Source: Hydrogenophaga sp.
Lineage (GTDB): Bacteria; Pseudomonadota; Gammaproteobacteria; Burkholderiales; Burkholderiaceae_C
Length of the DNA stretch: 64,000 nucleotides
Direction of reading: 5' to 3'
NCBI RefSeq assembly: GCF_019264445.1
Contig: NZ_JAHVAB010000078.1
Span: forward strand, 1-64,000
Part shown: piece after piece, positions 24,142 through 30,748 of the stretch
Layout: each line of letters opens with the position of its first letter
How positions within the stretch are numbered: position 1 is the first letter of the stretch
Notes under the pieces: model-generated
Databases searched by the model: none
What the model was told of the DNA's origin: nothing
The model's input: only the letters and a program-made list of their open reading frames with translations
Program-made: the position numbers and the translations under genes

Positions 24142-25035
24142 ATGAAGCGAATCAATGCGGCAGGAAAACTAGAGGAAATGCAGCCGTTCGACGACGCGCC
24201 CGACGACTTCGCGCTATTCATCCGCGACCGATGGTTGCCTCGCATTCAGAAGGACGAGCAAGTAGCCCCGACACAGCGCATACCGGCGTTCCACACGCGC
24301 GGGCACAGTCTGGTGCCGCACCTGGAGAGCGACGCCATCACGGCGCTGGCCGAGGTTTTTCCCGATCTGCCGCAACTGCCGGAGATCGACCGCGCAACAC
24401 GCGCCGCAGCGCTCGACGCGCCCGACCCAAGCTCGCGCTTTCCTAGACAAAAGCCTCCCACGGCGGCCGACACCTACGAACACGCTTTCATCCGCTGGCG
24501 CGACGTATGGGCTCGGGAGGCCTACTTTCACGCGGGCCGTCCGATGGGGCACACGCGGAAACAGGCCGCCGCGCTAAACATCCTGACCACGGCATCGGAA
24601 CTGCGCGCAGCCATTGAAACCGGGGCAGCAGAAAAGGCCGCGGCCCTGGGGATGGTGCTGGCCTTCGAGGCCATCGCGGGCGGCTACATGTTGGACGTTG
24701 AGACCAAGATCGAAGCCGGCGCCGTGCTTCAAAAGGCCAAGGACAGCGCCTTCAAGAATGGCGTGGGCAAGACACAGCCCGACATGCAGAAGGCTCGCGC
24801 CGCATGCATCAAATGGGCTGCAGAGGCGTGGAAGGCATCGCCAACTACACGCATGAAGACAATGTCGGAAGCCTTGGAGAAAAAGCTGTACGAGTTGATG
24901 GGAGAGTTGAAGACGTTGGACCTTCCCCCAAAAGCGAACACCATTCGAACTTGGTTGAAAGAGGCAGCGGCCGCTGGGGAACTGAGCATCCCGCCGGCTG
25001 CGCAAAAACCCGGTGCAGATCCTAAGAAAAAGTAA
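24142..25035 (+). CDS. Hypothetical protein, 297 aa, helical with possible C-terminal HTH (satellite)
   Basis: Not recognised as a characterised family. AAGGAG lies 7 nt before the ATG. The N-terminal third is proline- and aspartate-rich (FDDAPDDFALFIRDRWLPRI). The middle (about 110-230) is strongly alanine-rich and helical. The C-terminus has a segment resembling a short winged or helix-turn-helix unit (KANTIRTWLKEAAAAGELSI) followed by a basic KKK tail. This fits a nucleic-acid-binding protein. Proteins of this general make-up are frequent in Burkholderiales mobile elements. A role in replication or in control of the early genes is possible but unproven; no primase or helicase motifs are present. 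Confidence 0.7.
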   Translation: MKRINAAGKLEEMQPFDDAPDDFALFIRDRWLPRIQKDEQVAPTQRIPAFHTRGHSLVPHLESDAITALAEVFPDLPQLPEIDRATRAAALDAPDPSSRFPRQKPPTAADTYEHAFIRWRDVWAREAYFHAGRPMGHTRKQAAALNILTTASELRAAIETGAAEKAAALGMVLAFEAIAGGYMLDVETKIEAGAVLQKAKDSAFKNGVGKTQPDMQKARAACIKWAAEAWKASPTTRMKTMSEALEKKLYELMGELKTLDLPPKANTIRTWLKEAAAAGELSIPPAAQKPGADPKKK

Positions 25036-25044
25036 TCATGTGGT

Positions 25045-25119
25045 CCGCTGCGCAAACCCCCATTTCCGCAGCGGCAATCATCATTTCCGCAGCGCGCTGA
25101 AATTTGCAGAAAGCAAATT
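25045..25119 (+). promoter_or_regulatory. Repeat cluster upstream of the AlpA-like gene (candidate operator)
   Basis: The 154-nt gap before the AlpA-like gene holds two exact copies of CATTTCCGCAGCG (25061-25073 and 25082-25094), 21 bp apart or two helical turns. A related inverted segment, CCGCTGC, lies at 25045-25051. The palindrome AATTTGC-N5-GCAAATT is at 25101-25119. The density and helical phasing suggest the control region of the satellite's regulator. No clear -35/-10 pair could be assigned. Confidence 0.45.
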
Positions 25120-25189
25120 ACAAAAGACCATTCGTTTCACGGTGATTCGCCAGCAGTTGGCCGAACGCCGATGACACGAAAGGGTCAGC

Positions 25190-25390
25190 ATGCAAGAGCA
25201 ACTCGCATACACCGTTGAGCAATTCATCGGCGCCACCAAAGTCGGCCGGACCAAGGCCTACGAAGAGATCGCAAGCGGGCGCCTCGCCACCTACAAGGTG
25301 GGCCGCCGTCGCTACATCAGCGCGCACGCCGCCGCCGACTGGCAGCGCAAGCTCGAAGCCGAAGCACTCCGCGAATCGGCCACCGCGTGA
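25190..25390 (+). CDS. AlpA/excisionase-type helix-turn-helix regulator (satellite)
   Basis: 66 residues. The core YTVEQFIGATKVGRTKAYEE followed by IASGRLATYKVGRRRYI is the MerR-like winged HTH of AlpA and phage excisionases: helix 2, the recognition helix with VGRTKAYEEI, and the wing KVGRRRYI. AlpA-type proteins activate integrase or promote excision in P4-like elements and PICIs. The ribosome site AAAGGG is 8 nt upstream. It lies downstream of the repeat cluster and may bind it. Confidence 0.8.
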   Translation: MQEQLAYTVEQFIGATKVGRTKAYEEIASGRLATYKVGRRRYISAHAAADWQRKLEAEALRESATA

Positions 25391-25398
25391 GGCAGGCG

Positions 25399-25740
25399 AT
25401 GAAAAACACCTCACCCGAAAAGGCGAAGGGGCCGACCGTTGCAGCGGTAAGCCCCCTCAAGACTGGACAGTCTGGCCGCAAGTTTAGTCCCAAATCGACG
25501 CACAGTGAAGCCCAGCGCCAGCGCATTCTGGAAGCTCTTCGCCACCGTCCGCAAACCTCCTACGACTTGCGCCGCCTGGGCTGCTATCAGGCTGCCGCAC
25601 GTGTAAAAGAGCTGCGCGATCGCTTCGGATATGTCATCCGCACCGAGCGCGTGACGCTGTACGACCGCGACGGGTTCATGCATCCGCGAGCGGCCCGCTA
25701 CCACCTGGAAGCCGAGCCAGATGGCGAACGGGCGCAGTAA
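25399..25740 (+). CDS. HTH_39-like winged-helix DNA-binding protein (satellite)
   Basis: 113 residues from the ATG at 25399; a GTG at 25387, overlapping the stop of the previous gene, is an alternative start. A basic, disordered N-terminus (about 1-35) is followed by a compact winged helix: QRQRILEALRHRP, QTSYDLRRLGCYQAAARVKE, then a wing (GYVIRTERVTLYD). This resembles the HTH_39 family common in phages and likely regulates transcription or replication. The 3' end overlaps the next gene by 20 nt. Confidence 0.7.
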   Translation: MKNTSPEKAKGPTVAAVSPLKTGQSGRKFSPKSTHSEAQRQRILEALRHRPQTSYDLRRLGCYQAAARVKELRDRFGYVIRTERVTLYDRDGFMHPRAARYHLEAEPDGERAQ

Positions 25741-26299
25741 GGGCAGCAAAGGCGATTCAGGGCGCGATTCAGGTGGGTTTGTAGCGTTACCGTGGGCCGT
25801 GCTTGACTGCGCAGCGTACGCCCGTTTGAGCCATCCCGCCCGATCGCTGCTCATGGAGTTCGCGCGTCAGTTCGTGCGCGACAACAACGGCAGGTTGCTG
25901 GCATCCACCGCGCACATGAAGAAGCGCGGTTGGAAATCGCACGACGTGGTGCAGCGGGCCACGCGGGAGCTAATCGAGGCAGGTTTCATTCACCAGACTG
26001 TGTTGGGTCACCGTCCCAACAAGGCGAGCTGGTACGCCGTCACCTGGCGAACGCTCGACAAGCTGCCAGGCTATGACCCCGGCGCCGCTGAGAGCTTCCG
26101 CCGAGGCGCCTACCAAAACGCGCTCCTTAGCCCGTCTCGCGGGATAGAGAGGCCGCCTATAGACCCGCGTGGCGGGATAGCAAGGCCGCGCCCTGCCCCG
26201 TCTGGCGGGTCTATAGAGCCGCTTTCCGGGCCTCTCTCTATCCCGTCTCACGGGAACCATCTAGAGATGCCATCTCCCGCCCCTTCAACAACCCACTGA
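25721..26299 (+). CDS. Winged-helix-like satellite protein with repeat-encoded C-terminus (possible replication initiator)
   Basis: 192 residues. The N-terminal two thirds look like a winged-helix domain: VALPWAVLDCAAYARLSHPA, LLMEFARQFVRDNNGRLLAS, then HDVVQRATRELIEAGFIHQT and the wing HRPNKASWYAVTW. Similar proteins occur in early regions of Burkholderiales phages. The last 55 residues are low-complexity and built on an 11-residue repeat (pattern PxRGGIxRPxx) encoded by three 33-bp DNA repeats. Initiator genes carrying iterons near their 3' end are known in plasmids and phages, so a replication role is possible; no catalytic motif is visible. Confidence 0.6.
   Translation: MANGRSKGSKGDSGRDSGGFVALPWAVLDCAAYARLSHPARSLLMEFARQFVRDNNGRLLASTAHMKKRGWKSHDVVQRATRELIEAGFIHQTVLGHRPNKASWYAVTWRTLDKLPGYDPGAAESFRRGAYQNALLSPSRGIERPPIDPRGGIARPRPAPSGGSIEPLSGPLSIPSHGNHLEMPSPAPSTTH
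26131..26254 (+). repeat. Iteron-like array: three 33-bp repeats plus a terminal half unit
   Basis: The palindromic core CCCGYSTSRCGGG occurs at 26131-26143, 26164-26176, 26197-26209 and 26242-26254. The first three starts are exactly 33 bp apart (three helical turns) and the fourth 45 bp on. Flanks are also related and form nested inverted repeats: CTATAGACCCGC at 26157-26168 with GCGGGTCTATAG, and CGGGATAGAGAGGC with a near-complement after 26228. The array lies inside the 3' end of the preceding coding region. It could be a replication origin, a packaging site or a binding array. Confidence 0.6.
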
Positions 26300-26308
26300 A
26301 AGCACGGC

Positions 26309-26797
26309 ATGCCCGAACACATTCCGAACATCACGATCACGACCCTCGAGAACGGAAATCAGCGACTGGAGGACGAAAACTACAGCGCAAACGCCATCAT
26401 TGATCTACACCCTATCCAGATCCGATTGCTCGCTGAGCGGGTAGGGCTGATCTCTGTGGAGCCACCTTGCGCCGAAGACAAGCCAACAGTGGCTGAACAG
26501 GCGCGCGACATCGACCGACTGAAGCGCAACATGCTTCGCGTGCGTGAATACGCCATGCGATTGCAGCGCGAGTTCGCCACTGGCGCGGATTGGGAGCATG
26601 CAGACCTGTCGTTCGAAATGGGCCGTATCAATGCGCTGGTTGACCTGCTGGACATGGCCGTCGACGACTTCGCAGATGACTACACGGCATGCGAGCCAGA
26701 CCGTAATCCGACTGCACCCGAGCCAGCCAAAAGGACAGCGTGCACGCCTTCACCATCCGCGCCAGTGGCTCCCATGCAACTCGAATTGGAGGGGTGA
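26309..26797 (+). CDS. Hypothetical satellite protein, 162 aa
   Basis: Not recognised. The N-terminus (MPEHIPNITITTLENGNQRL) looks like a short beta-rich region. The centre (about 60-110) is helical and probably coiled (VAEQARDIDRLKRNMLRVRE). An acidic helix follows (INALVDLLDMAVDDFADDYT), and the proline/serine-rich tail ends QLELEG. The start ATG is 9 nt after the previous gene. It is the last gene before the capsid module, separated from it by 126 nt holding a small GC-rich inverted repeat (CGCCC/GGGCG, 26807-26821). Confidence 0.6.
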   Translation: MPEHIPNITITTLENGNQRLEDENYSANAIIDLHPIQIRLLAERVGLISVEPPCAEDKPTVAEQARDIDRLKRNMLRVREYAMRLQREFATGADWEHADLSFEMGRINALVDLLDMAVDDFADDYTACEPDRNPTAPEPAKRTACTPSPSAPVAPMQLELEG

Positions 26798-26923
26798 TTG
26801 TTCGCCCGTGTACGTGGGCGATTTATCTGCATTTCCTCCCTTTACGCCCTTCGCGCGCGCGACTACAACGGCGCATCAATCACCGCCCGCATATGCCGTG
26901 GGCACACTTTCAGAAAGCCCCGC

Positions 26924-28138
26924 ATGTCCCTTCATTCGATCCGCGAACAACGCGCGCTCAAGGTTGCCGAAGCCCGCGCCCTGCTCAATGCTGAGAATCT
27001 GACGCCCGAGCAAAAGACCGCATTCGACAAGCTCAAAACCGAGATCACCACACTCGAAGCCGACGAAGCGCGCGCGCAGTTCCTGGCCGAGGCCGAGCGC
27101 CGCTCCATCGGTGAACCGGTGGACAAGAGCCGCGTCCGCCTTGAAGGCCAGGTGAACGTGCTCGAGGTGATCCGCGCACAGGTGGAGGGTCGCGCACTGT
27201 CAGGCGCCGCCGCCGAATACAGCCAAGAAACCGAGCGCCGCACCGGCCGCAAGGCGCAGGGCATCTATGTGCCACTGGCCGCACTCGAACAGCGTGTCTC
27301 CACCACCAGTTCGGCCGGGGAGATCGTGCCCACCGACCACCGCCCAGATCAGTACATCGAGCCCTTCCGCAATTCGCTGCTGGCCCGCCGCCTGGGTGTG
27401 CGCGTGCTGTCCGGCCTTTCTGGAAACGTCTCGATCCCGAAACACGGCACCGGCATGACCGTGGGCTGGGTCGCTGAGAACGCCGCCCTCACCCCTTCGG
27501 ACATGACGTTCGATGATGTTTCGCTTTCTCCCAAGCACGCCGGCGGGCTGTGCGAGATGAGCCGCCAGCTCATCATGCAAAGCTCACCCGATGTCGAGCA
27601 GCTTGTCCGCTCCGACCTGTCGTTCATGCTGGCACAGGCGATCGACTCTGCGTTGATTCAAGGCGGTGGAACCAACCAGCCGACCGGCGTGCTCGCAACG
27701 TCCGGTATCCAGACCGCGAACCTCGCGACGCTGAGCTGGGCCAACGTGCTGGCGATGGTGGAAAAGCTGGATCTCATCAACGCCAGCGCAGCCAACTGGC
27801 TGGGCTCGACCCGCGTCAAGGCCAGGCTGGCCGGCACGCTCAAGGCCAGCGGCATCGCCGGGTATCTGCTCGAAGGCGGCCGTATGGCTGACATCCCCGC
27901 GCAGTTCACCAATCAAGTGCCCATCAACACCACGCCCGACCCCGACACCGGCCGTCTGATCCTGGGCGACTGGAGCCAGGCCCTGCTGGGCATCTGGAGC
28001 GAGCTGGACATCCTGGTGAACCCGTACGCCGAAACCGCATACAGCAAGGGCAACGTGCTGGTGCGCGCGATGAGCACCGTTGATGTGGCTCTGCGCCACG
28101 ACGATGCATTCGTCGTTGCCAGCGACATCACGCTCTGA
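26924..28138 (+). CDS. HK97-type major capsid protein (satellite)
   Basis: Builds the icosahedral head. The 404 residues from the ATG at 26924 (MSLHSIREQRALKVAEARAL) begin with a helical delta/scaffold domain of about 100 residues that would be removed by the prohead protease. The HK97 fold follows: SSAGEIVPTD, the N-arm and E-loop region, SRQLIMQSSPDVEQLVRSDL (spine helix area), the ALIQGGGTNQPTGVL turn typical of this family, and a C-terminal A-domain strand ending VVASDITL. The longer open frame upstream (from 26798) has no coding character. The protease gene follows 12 nt later. Confidence 0.92.
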   Translation: MSLHSIREQRALKVAEARALLNAENLTPEQKTAFDKLKTEITTLEADEARAQFLAEAERRSIGEPVDKSRVRLEGQVNVLEVIRAQVEGRALSGAAAEYSQETERRTGRKAQGIYVPLAALEQRVSTTSSAGEIVPTDHRPDQYIEPFRNSLLARRLGVRVLSGLSGNVSIPKHGTGMTVGWVAENAALTPSDMTFDDVSLSPKHAGGLCEMSRQLIMQSSPDVEQLVRSDLSFMLAQAIDSALIQGGGTNQPTGVLATSGIQTANLATLSWANVLAMVEKLDLINASAANWLGSTRVKARLAGTLKASGIAGYLLEGGRMADIPAQFTNQVPINTTPDPDTGRLILGDWSQALLGIWSELDILVNPYAETAYSKGNVLVRAMSTVDVALRHDDAFVVASDITL

Positions 28139-28150
28139 TCGAGGTCGCGA

Positions 28151-28678
28151 ATGTTGGAAGTCCGCTCCACTGGCAGCCTGCGCAGCAACGGCAAAACGCT
28201 GACGGGACACGCCGCGATCTTCAACAGCGAAGCCGACCTGGGTGGCTTCGTCGAGGTGATCCGCAATGGAGCCTTTCGCAAATCCCTGGAAAGCGGCTCC
28301 AACATTCGCGCCCTCTACCACCACCAAGGCGATGCGCTGCTGGGCACCACCCGCAGCGGCACGCTAAAGCTGAAAGAGGACGCGCATGGACTGGCTTTCG
28401 AGCTTGCTTTGCCGGATACCACCCACGGCCGCGACCTGGCTGTGCTGGTTGATCGTGGCGATGTGGCCGGTTGTTCATTCGGCTTCCGCGTGGCCGATGG
28501 GGGTGACAGATGGGAGCAGCGCGGTGCGCAACTCGTGCGCGAACTGCTCAGTGTCGAGCTGCAGGAAATCACCCTGACGCATGACCCAGCCTACGCCGAT
28601 ACCACCGTCGCCCTGCGCAGTCGGCCCGCGCATGTGGTCCCCGACATCCGCCGCCTCTGGCTGGAAACCTGCGAATGA
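28151..28678 (+). CDS. HK97-family prohead (capsid maturation) protease
   Basis: Serine protease of the S78 type that trims the capsid delta domain during head maturation. The 175-residue protein carries the characteristic catalytic His in ALYHHQGD (H57/H58) and the Ser in GCSFGFRV (S109). It also has the start pattern G-H-A-A-I-F-N-S (about 19-26) and the closing LQEITLTHDPAYADT motif seen in the family. Its stop overlaps the portal start by 4 nt (ATGA). Confidence 0.92.
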   Translation: MLEVRSTGSLRSNGKTLTGHAAIFNSEADLGGFVEVIRNGAFRKSLESGSNIRALYHHQGDALLGTTRSGTLKLKEDAHGLAFELALPDTTHGRDLAVLVDRGDVAGCSFGFRVADGGDRWEQRGAQLVRELLSVELQEITLTHDPAYADTTVALRSRPAHVVPDIRRLWLETCE

Positions 28679-29862
28679 CGATTCTTGAACGCGCCGCGCG
28701 CGCCCTGGGCTTCGAGCGCCGAGCCAATGGGGATGCCTATTGGAGCAACTTCGCCGCCCTCCGCGGCGCCCCGGTAAATGAGAACACCGCGCAAGGCGTG
28801 TCTGCGGTGTACGCGTGCATCCAAGCCATCTCGGAAACCACCGCGTCCCTGCCCTTGATCCTTTTCCGCCGCTCCGGTGATGATCGCGAACGCGCATCAG
28901 ACCATCCGCTTTACCGGGTGCTCCACGATCAGTTCAACCCCGAGCTGACCGCACTTGAGGGGCGCGAGTATTTGCAGGCGTGCATCCTGTTGCGCGGCAA
29001 TGCCTACGCCCGCATCGTGCGTGGGTATGACGGCCAGGTGCGCGAACTGTGGCCGGTGAGCCCGGAGCGCATGACTGTGCTGCGCCTCGCGAACGAGCGC
29101 CTGGGTTATGAGTACACCGACCGCAAGGGCACCGTGCACCGCCTGCTGGCCGATGAATGCCTGCACCTGCGGCACCGCCTGGGTGACAACGGAGTGCTGG
29201 GCATCAGTCCGATCGCCGCGGCGCGTGGGGTTGTCGAGTTGGCAATCTCCGAGCAGGAACACGGCAATGCGACTTTCAAGAACGGGGGCAAGCTGTCGGG
29301 CATTCTCAAATTTGCAGGTGCCCTCAGTCCCGCACAGCGCCAGGGTCTGAAAGACTCATGGTCGAGCCAATATGCCGGCGCGAGCAATGCCGGCCGTACC
29401 CCGGTGCTGGAATCAGGAGTCGAGTACCAGCCAATTTCCATGACGCTCGAAGACGCCGAATGGATCGCAGCTCGCCAGTTCAGCGTTGAGGAAGTCGCCC
29501 GACTGTTCCGCGTGCCGCCTACGGTGATCGGTGACCTGCGCCACGGAAACTATTCCAACTCCGTGGAGATGGCGCGCCAGTTCGTCACCATGACCCTGCG
29601 CCGTCACCTTGTCGCATGGGAACAGGCCATTGCGAAACAGCTACTTACCGAGGCCGGCCGGCGCACCTATTTTGCCGAACATCAGGTGGAAGGCCTGCTG
29701 CGTGGCGATGCAACCAACCGCGCCGACTTCTACGACAAGGGCATCAAGGCCGGTTGGATGCTGAAGTCCGAGGCCCGCCGCCTGGAGAACCTGCCCACCA
29801 TTGAAGGAATCGACGATGCGCAAGCTACTGACGCTCAAGCCCCGACTGGCAACCCTGCCTGA
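28675..29862 (+). CDS. HK97-family phage portal protein
   Basis: Forms the dodecameric channel at one head vertex through which DNA is packaged. 395 residues. Typical segments visible are QGVSAVYACIQAISETTASL near residue 40, EYLQACILLRGNAYARIVR in the middle, NGGKLSGILKFAGALSPAQR, and the RVPPTVIGDLRHGNYSNSVE region near 280-300. Gly/Ala-poor termini fit a normal full-length portal. It overlaps the protease gene at its start and the HNH gene at its end. No head-tail connector gene lies next to it, unlike in complete HK97-type phages. Confidence 0.92.
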   Translation: MTILERAARALGFERRANGDAYWSNFAALRGAPVNENTAQGVSAVYACIQAISETTASLPLILFRRSGDDRERASDHPLYRVLHDQFNPELTALEGREYLQACILLRGNAYARIVRGYDGQVRELWPVSPERMTVLRLANERLGYEYTDRKGTVHRLLADECLHLRHRLGDNGVLGISPIAAARGVVELAISEQEHGNATFKNGGKLSGILKFAGALSPAQRQGLKDSWSSQYAGASNAGRTPVLESGVEYQPISMTLEDAEWIAARQFSVEEVARLFRVPPTVIGDLRHGNYSNSVEMARQFVTMTLRRHLVAWEQAIAKQLLTEAGRRTYFAEHQVEGLLRGDATNRADFYDKGIKAGWMLKSEARRLENLPTIEGIDDAQATDAQAPTGNPA

Positions 29863-30268
29863 TCGCATCCCCACCCTACAGGTGCCACGCGCCAACCGCA
29901 CAGGGCGTGATGCGGACCCACGCCGTGCCCTGCCCCTCAATTCTTCCGCGTGGCAGCGCCTGCGCGCGTCTGTGCTATCGGCCGAGCCCCTATGCCGTGA
30001 CTGCACCCGGCGCGGCCTGACCGTGGCAGCAACTGACGTGGACCATCGCGACGGGAACCCGGCGAACAACGACCTGGTGAACCTGCAGCCTCTGTGCCAT
30101 GAGTGCCACTCACGCAAAACCGCAGCCGAGCACGGCAAGCGCGTGGCATGGGGCTGTGACGCCGATGGCATCCCGCTCGACCCCGCGCACCCCTGGCGCC
30201 AGGCCGTCGATTCCGAAAAATCACCAGCAACCGAGGCCGGCCAGACCGACCGGTTCCCCTCGCTTTAA
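29816..30268 (+). CDS. HNH endonuclease of the packaging module
   Basis: 150 residues. HNH/zinc motif: C60 and C63 (CRDC), the catalytic D76-H77 (DVDHRDG), N89 (LVNLQPLC), and C94, C97 and H98 (CHECH). In HK97-like phages an HNH protein next to the terminase stimulates DNA cutting at cos during packaging. The start at 29816 is chosen because AAGGAA lies 7 nt upstream; it overlaps the 3' end of the portal gene by 47 nt in another frame. The terS gene follows 15 nt after the stop. Confidence 0.9.
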   Translation: MRKLLTLKPRLATLPDRIPTLQVPRANRTGRDADPRRALPLNSSAWQRLRASVLSAEPLCRDCTRRGLTVAATDVDHRDGNPANNDLVNLQPLCHECHSRKTAAEHGKRVAWGCDADGIPLDPAHPWRQAVDSEKSPATEAGQTDRFPSL

Positions 30269-30283
30269 CCCTAAGTCCGCATT

Positions 30284-30748
30284 ATGAAAATCAACCCTCG
30301 CCGCAAGCGCTCTGACTCGGCAGCCGCTGCCGTGGCCGCCGTGCAGGCGGTGGCGCTGGGGCCACTCAATCCACCCGAGCATGTCGCACTGCGCCCTGGC
30401 GACCGCCCGTTCTGGGATGCCATCGTGACCGCCCGCGCTCGCGATACCTGGACCGGTCCTGACTTGGTGACCGCCGCCAACATGGCGCGAAGCCAGGCCG
30501 ACATAGAGCGCCTGCAAGCCGAGGTGGACGCCGAAGGCTACGTGATCGACGGCAAAGTGAGCGCGAAGGCCAAGCTGGTTGAGACGCTAAGCCGCCGTGT
30601 CGTGGCGCTGGCATCTGCCCTGCACGTGCATGCCCTGGCGACTCAGGGACGCGCCCGCGATGCCGGCAAGGTGCTGGCGCTGGAGCGCAAGGCCCGCGCC
30701 GAGCAAGACGACGACGATCTGATTCCGCACCTGCGCGCGGTAGCGTGA
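30284..30748 (+). CDS. Terminase small subunit
   Basis: DNA-recognition subunit that selects the element's genome for packaging. 154 residues with an extended basic N-terminus (KINPRRKRSDS), a helical middle (LVTAANMARSQADIERLQAE) and an acidic tail (EQDDDDLIPHL). Identification rests on size, helical make-up and position directly before terL, as small terminases are poorly conserved; the sequence pattern is like P27/HK97-type TerS. In satellites this protein redirects packaging towards the satellite genome. Its stop overlaps the terL start. Confidence 0.78.
   Translation: MKINPRRKRSDSAAAAVAAVQAVALGPLNPPEHVALRPGDRPFWDAIVTARARDTWTGPDLVTAANMARSQADIERLQAEVDAEGYVIDGKVSAKAKLVETLSRRVVALASALHVHALATQGRARDAGKVLALERKARAEQDDDDLIPHLRAVA

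Noticed and set aside
26131-26254. Repeat array considered as a CRISPR
   Set aside because: Only three to four units, no unique spacers of regular length, no cas genes, and it lies inside a coding frame.
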